Below are positions 55,605-64,000 of a stretch of 64,000 bases of DNA, piece by piece. The first letter of the stretch is position 1. Each line of letters opens with the position of its first letter. This DNA comes from Flavobacteriales bacterium. GTDB lineage: Bacteria; Bacteroidota; Bacteroidia; Flavobacteriales_F; PHOS-HE28. The position numbers and the translations under genes are program-made. Below the pieces are notes generated by a model that made no database searches, had not been told where the DNA came from, and saw only the letters and a list, made by a program, of their open reading frames with translations. The stretch lies in assembly GCA_016703105.1 (NCBI GenBank), contig JADJCS010000017.1, positions 124,001 to 188,000 of the forward strand, read 5' to 3'.

Positions 55605-57170
55605 TCAATCCACCAAGAACCGCCAGGAGCGGAATGCACCATCGAACTGCATCGTCACCAAGTAGATGCCTGTATTGACGTCACTGAGGTGCACGGAATG
55701 GGTGATGCCCTGGACATATCCCTGCCAGACAACGCGCCCCACGGCGTCATGGACCTTCAACCGGGCATTGTGCGAAGATCCGTTCCCCGTGATCCGCAGT
55801 TCACCCGATGGCCGATCGAACTGCACGGACATATCCATGACGTCGATCTCCGCGTCCACGGTAGTGGGCATCCCATTGGCAAGCTTCACCACCCAGCCAT
55901 CCGCCATCAGGTGGTGGCCCACCACGTCGCCATCGTTCGAATAAGCGGTACCTCCAAGGAGGCAAGAGCCATCGGCACCGTGACATACAGCCCAGGCATT
56001 GTCCAGTCCGGATCCGCCAAGGGACAGTTGCCACAACAGTGAACCGGCGGAATCCAGCTCGGAAATCCAGGCGTCGTAATTCCCATGGTTCCCCGTCACA
56101 TCCCCATCGTTCGATGCCACCGTACCTGAGACGAGGATGCCACCATCACCCCCGACCGTGGCCGACCATGAGTTGTCCCGTTCCGATCCCCCAAGGCATT
56201 TCTGCCATTCGATATTGCCCAGGGAATCAAGTTGCACGACCCAAGCGTCATGTTTGTGATATCCATCGAACCCATAATGCCAGCCCGATACATCACCGTC
56301 GTCCGAATTAGTTTGACCGGCGACCAGCCAACTAGCGTTCTTCATTGCGCTTATCGAGTAAGCATATTCGCCGCGCGATCCACCCAACATTTTTTGCCAC
56401 AGAACCTGTCCGGTGCTGTCTAGTCTTACCACCCAGGCATCACCGCCGCCGTGCGTACCTGAAGCATCGCCATTGTTCGAATCGCAGATCCCACCGACCA
56501 GACAGCCGCCATCCGCTAATAACCCCATGCTGAACCCATGATCGTCACCCGTCCCACCAAGAGCATTGGTCCAAAGCACATTCCCATTGGGATCCAGCTT
56601 CACCACCCAATAGTCATACAGCGGGAACCCTAAGGAGTTGTAACCAGGATGCCAGTCCACCACATCGCCATCCTCGGAGATCGTGCGTCCGCATGCCAGA
56701 TACCCTCCATCTGGGGTTTGCCGAACCGCATAGGCGACCTCCGACCTCCGAAGTTGCCACGTGGCGTCCACCTTGAATAGCCACATATCGTTCATGCCGT
56801 GGTTCTGTGTCAGATCGCCATCGTCGCTTCCGCTGGACCCAGCAACTATGAATCCCCCATCAGCGGTCAGATCGATCGCTTGAGCGCGTTCACCGCTGGT
56901 TCCACCATAAGTCCGTTGCCACTCGATGTTGCCACCTTGATCGAGCTTGACCAGCCAGGCGTCCGACCATCCATGGTTCATAGTGACATCGCCATCCGCC
57001 GACATGGTCATGCAGGCGAGGATATATCCCCCGTCGGGGGTTTCCAGCACATCGTTCACTTCGTCGTCGGCACTTCCTCCAAGGCAGCGTTGCCATTCGA
57101 TCTGCGGTTGTGTCAGGCAGCGCGATGCCAGAACGGCCATCAAGACGAGGAGGGATGCACGGCTTGTCAT
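55605..57170 (-). CDS. secreted T9SS protein with seven WQ-LGGS/DGDV repeats
   Basis: 521 aa. Signal peptide MTSRASLLVLMAVLASRCLT. Repeats of about 55 residues, each like IEWQRCLGGS...GGYILAC...DGDVTMNHGWSDAWLVKLD, repeated about seven times; they resemble blade-type propeller units (delta-60-like). One unit is shortened: FKVDATWQLRRSEVAYAVRQ has lost the WQ-LGGS strand. The tail (RITGNGSSHNARLKV, DVNTGIYLVTMQFDGAFRSW) is a T9SS type A signal. Function unknown. Confidence 0.85.
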   Translation of the reverse strand: MTSRASLLVLMAVLASRCLTQPQIEWQRCLGGSADDEVNDVLETPDGGYILACMTMSADGDVTMNHGWSDAWLVKLDQGGNIEWQRTYGGTSGERAQAIDLTADGGFIVAGSSGSDDGDLTQNHGMNDMWLFKVDATWQLRRSEVAYAVRQTPDGGYLACGRTISEDGDVVDWHPGYNSLGFPLYDYWVVKLDPNGNVLWTNALGGTGDDHGFSMGLLADGGCLVGGICDSNNGDASGTHGGGDAWVVRLDSTGQVLWQKMLGGSRGEYAYSISAMKNASWLVAGQTNSDDGDVSGWHYGFDGYHKHDAWVVQLDSLGNIEWQKCLGGSERDNSWSATVGGDGGILVSGTVASNDGDVTGNHGNYDAWISELDSAGSLLWQLSLGGSGLDNAWAVCHGADGSCLLGGTAYSNDGDVVGHHLMADGWVVKLANGMPTTVDAEIDVMDMSVQFDRPSGELRITGNGSSHNARLKVHDAVGRVVWQGYVQGITHSVHLSDVNTGIYLVTMQFDGAFRSWRFLVD

Positions 57171-57275
57171 GAGAAAGAGGTAAGTGAGCGCAGCACCGAA
57201 GCTAAATGCGGATGGAACGCCGATCCACTGGCGCAGGTGGAGTTACCCACGCGTCCATGTCGCGGAGATCGCGCC

Positions 57276-60200
57276 CTACTGCCCCAACAACACCTTCACC
57301 GCCGCCTCCAACTGCTGGTCGCGTCCCTTGCTCACCAGGCCGGGCTCCAACGCTTGTTTCACATCGGGTTCCAGCTGCGTGTTCTCCATGAAGTTCCCTG
57401 CGTTGTCGATCATGCCCACTTGCGGGATGCCGAACACCACACCGCTCTGCATGCGCTCCCACCACACAGCGGTGCCTGTGCCCGGCACAGGCATGCCCAC
57501 CAGCTTGCCGATGCCCAGGGCCTTGTAGGTAACGGGGAACAAGTGGGCGTCGCTGTAGTTGCTTTCGCCCATCACCACGGCGCTGGGTTTCTGCCATTTG
57601 AACTGCGGTTCGGTGCCGAGCTTCTGGCCGCGCGGTTCCATGCGCATGTAGGTTTTTCCGGCTAGGAAGGTGGCCAGATCATCGTGCAACCAACCGCCGC
57701 CGTTGAAACGGGTGTCGACCACGAGACCATCCTTGTCGTGGTAGCGGCCCAGGGCTTCATCGTAGACCCGGCGGTAGGAGCGATCGTTCATGCCGCGCAC
57801 ATGCACATAGCCGATACGTCCCCCGCTCAAGCTGTCCACGATATGGCGGCAACGCTCCACCCAACGCTGATAGAGCAGTTCGCCTTCATCGTCCAGGGAG
57901 ATCGGTTTCACGGTCTCGTCCCAACGTTCTTTCTTGATCGGATCGTAGAGGCTCAGCAAGGTGGGTTTCCCGGCTTTGCGGTTAAGAAGGCGGGCATGAT
58001 CCTCCAGCGGGGTGATCGCCTGTCCGTCGATCTTCTCGATCACCACACCGGCTTTGATGCGGGAGCCTTCCTTCACCACGGGGCTCTTGTCGATCACCTC
58101 CTCCACGCGCAGGCCGTTCAAGTTCATATCGTTCGCGTAGAGCAATCCCAAGGCCGCGGTTTCGTCGCCATGCTCGGGTTCATCGTAGAATCGTCCGCCG
58201 GTATGCGAGGCGTTCAACTCGCCCAGCATCTCACTGAGCAGCTCGGCGAAGTCCCAGTTGTTGTTGATGAAGGGGAGCATGCGCGCGTATTCTTCCTTAT
58301 ACAACGCCCAGTTCACGCCTTGGAGGTCGGCGCGGTAGAACTTCTTCTGCACCTGGCGCCAGACGTGTTCGAAGAGATAAGCACGCTCCAGGTCCTCGTT
58401 CAAGGTCATCTCGCCATTGATACCCACGTTCTTCAATTCGCCCTTCTCGATCTCCACCTTGGCTATGCCGCCGTCCTTGGAGAGGAAGAGGAACTTGCCC
58501 TCCTTGTCCAGTTCGAGCGCGCCGGCATTGCTGGCGTTCATTTTCGCGAGCACCTTGGTCTCGCCGGTGCGTAGTTCGGTCTGCCAGAGATCGTAGCCCT
58601 TCTCGAAGCGGGCCAGGTAGAAGAGCTTCTCACCGTCCTTGGAGAGCACCGCACCCGCCAGATCGCTGGAGTGCATGGTGAGGCGCACTTTGCGCAGCTC
58701 CACGTCCTCAAGATCGAACTTCAAGGGCTTGACGGGTTCGTCCTTCTTGTCATCCTTGTCCTTGTCGCTCTTACCATCCTTCTTGTCCTTCTTCTCCTCT
58801 TCCTCCTTCTTCTTCTTGTCCTCTTCCTCCTTCAGCAAGGCCGCTTCCTCCTTGCTCAGCTTGAAGCGATCGAAGGCTTCCTGGTCGAGGAACAGGGCGT
58901 AGGCATCGGCCTGGCCGCCCCAGCTGGCGTGGTTCTTCATGCCATCGCGGGAGCTGTAGAAGAGCATCGCTTTGCCGTCCATGGTCCATTTCGGAAGCCC
59001 GCCGCCATATCCGCTCTTGGTGAGGTCGGTGATCACCGGCGTGCCCTCCACGTTCACCAGCCCGCATTGGGTGATCCACTGGTCGGGATGAAGGAACTCC
59101 ACCAACAGCCACTTGCTGTCCGGGCTCCAGCTGAAGAACTGATCGCCATCGGCGTAACTGTAGTTCTTATCGCCCGGCATGATCGTGCGCACCTGCTTGT
59201 TGGCCAGGTTCATCACACGTATCGCCGTGCGTTCTTCCAAGTAGGCCACTTCCTTACCATCGGGCGAATAGGCCGGTTGGAACTCCTCGGCCGGGGTGTT
59301 CAAGAGCGCTTCTTCTTTCAGCAAGGTGGCATTGAAGAAGTACTGCTCCTCTTTGCGGACGATCGTACTTGTGTACAGGTCCCAACTGGCATTGCGCTCT
59401 GTGGCGTAGAGCAGTGTGCGGCCATCCGGGCTGAAGGAGACCGATCGCTCCTGCTCCGGTGTGTTGGTGATGCGGCGGGTGGTGCCCTCGGCCACGGAGG
59501 TCACGAACACTTCCCCACGATGGACGAACGCCACCTCCTTGCCGTTCGAAGAGAGCGCCATCTCGGTCACGTCGCCTTTCACGGGAACCGTGCGCACCGG
59601 ATTGTAGCGTCCATCGGCCGCGATACGCACGCTCACTTTCGCAGGTGATCCGCCATCGGTCATGGTGTGCAATTCGCCCTGGTAGCTGAAGCAGAGGGTG
59701 CCGTTGTCGCTCCGGCTCAGGTAGCGCACGGGATGGTCCTTCAAGAAGCTCACTTGGGTGGATGGGCCACCGGCCACGGGCATCTTGTGGATGTTATAAC
59801 TGCCCTTCTCCTCAGTGAGGAAGTACACGGTGCTGCCGTCTTGCGTGAACACCGGGTTGCGGTCCTCACCAATAAACGTGGTGATCCGCTTGAACTGCTT
59901 GCTTCCCAAGTCGTAGGTCCACACGTCCCGGGTCACGGAGGAAGTATGGTGCTTCCGGAAATTGTCCTCGTAGCCCTTCCGGTCGTGGAAGACGAGCATT
60001 GTACCCGAGGCATTGAACCGCGCGTTCTGTGCGGGAACGGTGAGGACCTGCTCGGCGCGTCCCCCCTTGATGGGTACCGTGTAGAGTTCTCCCAGCCCGC
60101 CGGTAGGGAAGAGCTGGCAGTTCGCGTCGTCGAGCCGGTTGCTGTAGAAGAGCACCTTGCTGTTGTCCGGGGTGAAGTCGGTCGGCGTGTCCCAGTTGGA

Positions 60201-60518
60201 ATGGTGGGTGAGGCGTGTCGCCGTGCCGCCGGCGCTGGGCATCACGAACACGTCCCCATTCCCGTAGCGGTTGCTGCTGAAGGCGATCCATTGCCCGTCA
60301 TGCGACCAGACCGGTGCGCCATCCAAGGCTTCGTTGGTGGTGAGCAGTACGGCATCGCCCCCGGCGGCAGGCACACGCCACAGGTCGCCCTGGTAGCAGA
60401 ACACGATGGTGGATCCATCGGGACTGATCGCGGGTTGCCGCAGCCAGAGCGGTGCGGTTTGGGCGGACGCGAGCAGGGGGAACAGTCCGAGGGCGAAGGC
60501 GGCGAGGGAACGTGGCAT
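57276..60518 (-). CDS. tricorn-type S41 protease with lysine/glutamate-rich insert
   Basis: 1080 aa exported peptidase. ATG 60518 gives signal peptide MPRSLAAFALGLFPLLASAQ. The N-terminal half is a WD40-like/PD40 beta-propeller (LRQPAISPDGSTIVFCYQGD, FSPDGRTLLYATERNASWDL). A highly charged insert of lysine and glutamate lies near residue 600. The C-terminal half has the tricorn C1, PDZ (VVEKIDG-like VVIEKIDGQAITPLEDH) and S41 catalytic parts; the serine is in VVMGESNYSDAHLF, and the RF-G-GG block is RFNGGGWLHDDL. Tricorn proteases degrade peptides; an outer location is inferred from the signal peptide. Confidence 0.9.
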   Translation of the reverse strand: MPRSLAAFALGLFPLLASAQTAPLWLRQPAISPDGSTIVFCYQGDLWRVPAAGGDAVLLTTNEALDGAPVWSHDGQWIAFSSNRYGNGDVFVMPSAGGTATRLTHHSNWDTPTDFTPDNSKVLFYSNRLDDANCQLFPTGGLGELYTVPIKGGRAEQVLTVPAQNARFNASGTMLVFHDRKGYEDNFRKHHTSSVTRDVWTYDLGSKQFKRITTFIGEDRNPVFTQDGSTVYFLTEEKGSYNIHKMPVAGGPSTQVSFLKDHPVRYLSRSDNGTLCFSYQGELHTMTDGGSPAKVSVRIAADGRYNPVRTVPVKGDVTEMALSSNGKEVAFVHRGEVFVTSVAEGTTRRITNTPEQERSVSFSPDGRTLLYATERNASWDLYTSTIVRKEEQYFFNATLLKEEALLNTPAEEFQPAYSPDGKEVAYLEERTAIRVMNLANKQVRTIMPGDKNYSYADGDQFFSWSPDSKWLLVEFLHPDQWITQCGLVNVEGTPVITDLTKSGYGGGLPKWTMDGKAMLFYSSRDGMKNHASWGGQADAYALFLDQEAFDRFKLSKEEAALLKEEEDKKKKEEEEKKDKKDGKSDKDKDDKKDEPVKPLKFDLEDVELRKVRLTMHSSDLAGAVLSKDGEKLFYLARFEKGYDLWQTELRTGETKVLAKMNASNAGALELDKEGKFLFLSKDGGIAKVEIEKGELKNVGINGEMTLNEDLERAYLFEHVWRQVQKKFYRADLQGVNWALYKEEYARMLPFINNNWDFAELLSEMLGELNASHTGGRFYDEPEHGDETAALGLLYANDMNLNGLRVEEVIDKSPVVKEGSRIKAGVVIEKIDGQAITPLEDHARLLNRKAGKPTLLSLYDPIKKERWDETVKPISLDDEGELLYQRWVERCRHIVDSLSGGRIGYVHVRGMNDRSYRRVYDEALGRYHDKDGLVVDTRFNGGGWLHDDLATFLAGKTYMRMEPRGQKLGTEPQFKWQKPSAVVMGESNYSDAHLFPVTYKALGIGKLVGMPVPGTGTAVWWERMQSGVVFGIPQVGMIDNAGNFMENTQLEPDVKQALEPGLVSKGRDQQLEAAVKVLLGQ

Positions 60519-60645
60519 GGGAATGGTGCGTAGTAGGGGCACGAAGAAAAGAACAAGAGGCCTGTTCACAACTACCCGAGGGACGGTCCGGTGGGCCGGA
60601 TCCCTTGCCAACTTTGCGCGGCCCCGGTCTATTTCCCTAAGTACC

Positions 60646-61158
60646 ATGCACATGAACACACTGACGGAACAGAAGGTGAAGACCCTGCAGGACATGCCGA
60701 CGCACGCGCGGGTATGGATCTACAAGACCGCGCGGGACCTGGGGCAGGCCGAACAGAAGCTGATCCGCGAAAGCGGGGCGGTGTTCACCGGGACATGGGC
60801 CGCACATGGCGCACCGCTGGACGCTACCGTGGACGTACTGGAGGACCGTTTCGTGGCCGTGGCGGTGGACGAGGTTCAGGCCCTGGCCAGCGGGTGCAGC
60901 ATCGACAAGAGCGTGGGCTTCATCAAACAGTTGGAGATGGACCTGAACCTGATGCTTACCGATCGTATGGTCGTGGTGTTCGAGCGCGAGGGGGAGATCC
61001 ATAGCACGCGATTGCAGGACCTGCCGGCGCTGATCGCGGAAGGCGAGTTCACCTTGGATACGATCGTTTTCGATGATCTCGTGACCACCGTTGGTGAGCT
61101 TCGAGGCCGTTTCCGCGTCCGGCTGGCGGATAGTTGGATGAACCGATTTCTATCCTGA
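60646..61158 (+). CDS. conserved hypothetical protein of Bacteroidota
   Basis: 170 aa soluble protein, start ATG 60646 (MHMNTLTEQKVKTLQ), divergent from the tricorn gene. Text like LASGCSIDKSVGFIKQLEMD and LMLTDRMVVVFEREGEIHST is shared with a small Bacteroidota family that is sometimes labelled ABC transporter ATPase, but I see no Walker motifs, so that label is unlikely. The CSIDKSV segment is the most conserved-looking part. Convergent with the OstA-like gene (11 bp). Confidence 0.75.
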   Translation: MHMNTLTEQKVKTLQDMPTHARVWIYKTARDLGQAEQKLIRESGAVFTGTWAAHGAPLDATVDVLEDRFVAVAVDEVQALASGCSIDKSVGFIKQLEMDLNLMLTDRMVVVFEREGEIHSTRLQDLPALIAEGEFTLDTIVFDDLVTTVGELRGRFRVRLADSWMNRFLS

Positions 61159-61169
61159 AGGACCTTTTC

Positions 61170-62713
61170 TCAGGGATCCTTCCACAACGGAAGGCCGGGT
61201 GTGGGAACCTTGCGCTGGATGTCCGCACGATCGATGGGCCGCTCCTGTTGGCGCCAGGTGAAACCGGGTAGCATCAACTCTTCCGTTGGTGCCTTTTCCA
61301 AAGGGTAGAGCACCGCGTCCGGTTGGGTGAGGAAGCTGACGGAACTTACTTCACCGTCCGCCACGCGCACAAGGATCCGGCTGCAATCCGCGCGGTTCAC
61401 GCCCACGATGCGCTTCACACTGTCCTGGGTCTCCTGGGCGTAATAGACCGTGCGGGCGTTGCCTTCGGTGATCAGATGGTCCAGTTCGTTGTTCACGAAG
61501 AAGCCGGTCATCGTAGTGCCCACCACTTGATCGAAGTGTATGCTGTCCACCAATGAGGTCATGAACGCGTTCCCGTCGGCGTAGAGACGATGCACATGCC
61601 CATCGACCAGCGCGATGCGGATATGGTCGCCGGTGATCTGGTCCTTGCCGCTCCATAGCACGGGCTCGTGGAACATGCGGATCATGCTGTCGGTTTCGGC
61701 GTAGATCAATGTGTCGCACACGCCTTGCAGGTCCTTTTGAAGAAGCGCACGCTCTGTCGCGCCGTGATGCGGCGCGCACCACCGGCCGTGTCGGGGGCGG
61801 CGAAGAGACTGTCGGCGTGCATGAAGAGGGTGTCGCTGGCCGAGCGCATCAACAGTTCGGCATGGCCGGTGACGTAGGAGCGCTCGCTGCGCTGGTCGTA
61901 GCGACCATGGTCGCCGAGGACGGTGGTGCCGTTGGCGGTGTCGGTGGCTACCACGTGTCCCCAAGCGAGACCGATGCCCGCTTCTCCATCGTAGTGGACA
62001 CTATCGCCCTCCAGTTCCTGTCCGTCCGTGATCACCCTGGCGCGTTGGGTGAAGTCGGCCTTCCGCGTGCGGGTGTCGTAGGTGCCGCGCACACATTCGA
62101 TGCGCGACGTTTTCTGTGTGATCGAAGTGGGGCCGAAGAATTCCGCGACACCGGTGGCGGTGTGGTAGTGCAACGTATCGCTCGTGATGGTGCGTTCCGG
62201 GTGGCGCAACACCACATCGCGGCTGAAGACGAAGCGGCGTGCGTCCGAGAGATAGGTGCCCACACGGCTCGTCAGTGTATCGCCTTCGGCATGGCTCACA
62301 ATGGTGCCCCCGCCACTGTAGGTCGCGGACTTGTTGCGCAGGTCATAGACCAATGCGGGTGTGCGCAAGGTGGTCCCGGGATCCACCATCACCACATCCC
62401 CATCGAGCGTGGCGGTGCGTTCCTTTCCGTCGTAGTCCAGGCGTTCGCCGGTGATGGTGAGCGTGTCGCCCTGCACGATGCGGATATGGCCATAGGCCTT
62501 CACCGTGCGCTCCTGGTAGAGCCATGCGCTATCGCACTGCATCACCGCATCCTCATGCCGGAAGCGCACATTGCCTTGCAGGCGTTGCACACCGGGGGCC
62601 ACTTCTTCCTCGAACTTCCAAACGTCGGCATTGAGCACTTCGATGCGGGCCGCTTCCTGGCCGGGCGAAAGGATGGAAGTGAGCACGAACGTCGTCAGCA
62701 GCGCGGACCGCAT
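61170..62713 (-). CDS. OstA-like LPS-transport protein, frameshifted near 61740
   Basis: About 514 aa after correction. ATG 62713 gives signal peptide MRSALLTTFVLTSILSPGQE. The frame is a long series of beta-strand units typical of OstA/LptA: GVQRLQGNVRFRHEDAVMQC, AYGHIRIVQGDTLTITGERL, SRVGTYLSDARRFVFSRDVV, TITSDTLHYHTATGVAEFFG. One missing A breaks it; adding it gives RFFKKDLQGVCDTLIYAETD. The C-terminus continues with similar strands. A periplasmic bridge or accessory for lipopolysaccharide is likely, together with lptD in the same window. Confidence 0.85.
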
Positions 62714-62786
62714 TGACGCGGAGCGCGGCGAAGACCATGCCGTGCGCGGGGAGGGGAGCATGTCCACGAAGGTCGTGCGGCGCGGC

Positions 62787-63344
62787 TCAGTTCAAGCTGA
62801 TGCCGGGCAGCTTGCGCATCTGGCGGTAGTGAACGCTCAAGTTCTCGAGCAGCTTCCGGATGCGTTCATCGGCCGCAGCGGTGTCCTTGCTGATCTCGCG
62901 CCCTTGTGCGCGCAGCAGCATCACCCCATACAGTCCGGTGAAACAGAGTTCCACGATGCCGCGATCATCCTCTTCGTTGTCCACCTGGCGGCCCAAGGCC
63001 TCGATGTCCTCTTTTGCATCGGTGTAGAGGCTGGCATACAGCGGTTCCTCCATCACGTTGATCAACGCGTGGTGCAAAGCTTCCAGATCGGTGAGGGCTT
63101 CGAGTACTTCGCTCAGGTGGCCATGGCGCGTGAGCCCTTCTTTCACCATGCGTTCGGCCAGGGCCAGGTACCATGCATAGGCGTTCGCCTTCTGCTCCGC
63201 ATCGCCATCCATGGGATCCACCAGGGTGGCGCGGATGGACGCCGGGTCGAATTTGGTGGCGCGCAGCACATCCTCCAGATGCCACATGCGCACCATGTAG
63301 CCTGCCACGTTCTCCTGCCGCTCTTGTTGCAGGCGGTCCATCAT
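62787..63344 (-). CDS. DUF4924 family protein
   Basis: 185 aa helical soluble protein. Family-like text: NVAGYMVRMWHLEDVLRATK near the N-terminus, LAERMVKEGLTRHGHLSEVL, and DERIRKLLENLSVHYRQMRK at the end. It starts in an ATGATGG that overlaps the OmpH stop by 4 bp, so the pair is coupled. A second methionine at 63341 is an equally good start. Function unknown; found widely in Bacteroidota. Confidence 0.85.
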   Translation of the reverse strand: MMDRLQQERQENVAGYMVRMWHLEDVLRATKFDPASIRATLVDPMDGDAEQKANAYAWYLALAERMVKEGLTRHGHLSEVLEALTDLEALHHALINVMEEPLYASLYTDAKEDIEALGRQVDNEEDDRGIVELCFTGLYGVMLLRAQGREISKDTAAADERIRKLLENLSVHYRQMRKLPGISLN

Positions 63345-63997
63345 GGCGTCTTGGCGGCCGGGGTTTTGTTGGCGCGGTGCCGGGCGTTGAGGTCGGCGAT
63401 CACGCGCGGGGTGAGGTCCAAGGCCGGGTTGCCCACCCAGATCTGGCCACCGCTCTGCACACTGAAGATGAAATCATGTTGGCCCGTCCTGTTGTACTCG
63501 GTGAGGTAGTCCATGATCTCTTTGCTGATCTCTTCCAGCATGCGCACCTCCATTTCGGCCATCTGCTCCTCACCGCGCGCTTGCATGCCTTGTATGCGGC
63601 CCATCAGGGCCTGCACTTCCTGTTCGTCGGCCTGCACTTCGGCCTTGGTGCTGTAGGTGTGGTCCTTGTTCATGAGGGCTTCGTAACGGGCCTGGGACTT
63701 GGCCATTTCCTGTTGCAGGCCATCCTGAAGGCGCTTGCCTTCGCTGCGGAAAGCGTTGCCGCGTTCCTTCACCAGTTCATAGCGTTCCTGCACGCTGTCC
63801 ATAAAGAAGAACGCGATCTTGGCGTTGACCAGTACCGCGGTATCAAGGGTGGCTACGGGCGTGCTGTCCGTGGCTTCCGGGGCCACCTCGGCCGCAGCGT
63901 TGGTGGGGGTGGTGGTGCGGCCCCAGAGGGCCCAAGCGAGCAGTGCGCTGAGCACAACGTTCCAAACAATGAGCAGCAGGCCGAGGCTCTTGTTCAT
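63341..63997 (-). CDS. OmpH/Skp-family periplasmic chaperone
   Basis: 218 aa. N-terminal helix MNKSLGLLLIVWNVVLSALL serves as a signal or anchor. A long coiled-coil core follows: IAFFFMDSVQERYELVKERG, LQDGLQQEMAKSQARYEALM and QADEQEVQALMGRIQGMQAR, as in Skp. The end is NPALDLTPRVIADLNARHRA, a typical end of Bacteroidota OmpH proteins. It helps outer-membrane proteins cross the periplasm. First gene of the pair with DUF4924. Confidence 0.88.
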   Translation of the reverse strand: MNKSLGLLLIVWNVVLSALLAWALWGRTTTPTNAAAEVAPEATDSTPVATLDTAVLVNAKIAFFFMDSVQERYELVKERGNAFRSEGKRLQDGLQQEMAKSQARYEALMNKDHTYSTKAEVQADEQEVQALMGRIQGMQARGEEQMAEMEVRMLEEISKEIMDYLTEYNRTGQHDFIFSVQSGGQIWVGNPALDLTPRVIADLNARHRANKTPAAKTP

Positions 63998-64000
63998 AGG

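Noticed and set aside
60646..61158. ABC transporter ATPase label for the 170 aa protein
   Set aside because: No Walker A, Walker B or signature motif is present, and the protein is too short for an ABC ATPase.

Overview
The window reads as a high-GC member of the Bacteroidota, most likely a Flavobacteriales-type genome. At least eight secreted proteins carry type IX secretion (T9SS) sorting tails, and the LptD, OmpH, tricorn-protease and DUF4924 proteins are of the Bacteroidota kind. Shine-Dalgarno sequences are weak, and one promoter fits the Bacteroidota TTG / TAnnTTTG pattern. Base composition is GC-rich throughout except one small AT-richer island near 23.7-24.8 kb. No rRNA or tRNA gene, CRISPR array or replication origin was seen. 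About seventeen reading-frame breaks occur in otherwise conserved genes, mostly one base in a short homopolymer. Many are probably sequencing or assembly errors; those in the 22-26 kb region look like real decay.

Layout. 0-15 kb: the 5' part of acetyl-CoA synthetase, T9SS proteins (three paralogs, two in tandem), a MarR-controlled tripartite RND efflux operon (marR, tolC-like, hlyD-like, RND pump), a patatin phospholipase, a small membrane protein and an Ntn-type amidohydrolase with a membrane tail. 15-26 kb: a fused B12-dependent acyl-CoA mutase (IcmF type), an Omp85-like barrel, a two-component system and a small EamA protein. These are followed by a second, broken partial copy of the same mutase gene, invaded by GC-rich repeats, an AT-rich AAA+ ATPase fragment and a decayed IS3-family element. 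The last codons of the second mutase copy reappear beyond the IS.

26-37 kb: membrane protein, CorA, DinD remnant, SRAP (YedK/HMCES) protein, T9SS proteins, cold-shock protein, CsbD and several unknowns, then a Pif1/Dda-type helicase with a RecQ-like HTH tail. 37-46.7 kb: a T9SS type-B protein, the DUF1501/DUF1800 pair, an SDR plus steroid-reductase-like pair, exonuclease III, DUF4260, DinB-like and VOC proteins. 46.7-64 kb: a DsbA/FrnE-like protein and a glutamine amidotransferase flanked by palindromic repeats. After these come an envelope block (lptD divergent from amidase - MCE - two Fe-S proteins), a repeat-rich T9SS protein, a tricorn protease, a conserved hypothetical, an OstA-like protein, DUF4924 and OmpH.

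Together the genes suggest a free-living heterotroph with B12-dependent acyl-CoA metabolism, drug efflux, a lipopolysaccharide-bearing outer membrane (LptD and OstA-like proteins) and a large T9SS secretome. The accessory spots are 14.8-18.5 kb and 22.3-26 kb (repeat and IS traffic at icmF) and 46.8-48.7 kb (palindromic repeat family). I found no clearly complete novel defence or biosynthetic system. The AAA+ fragment in the icmF copy is the best lead.
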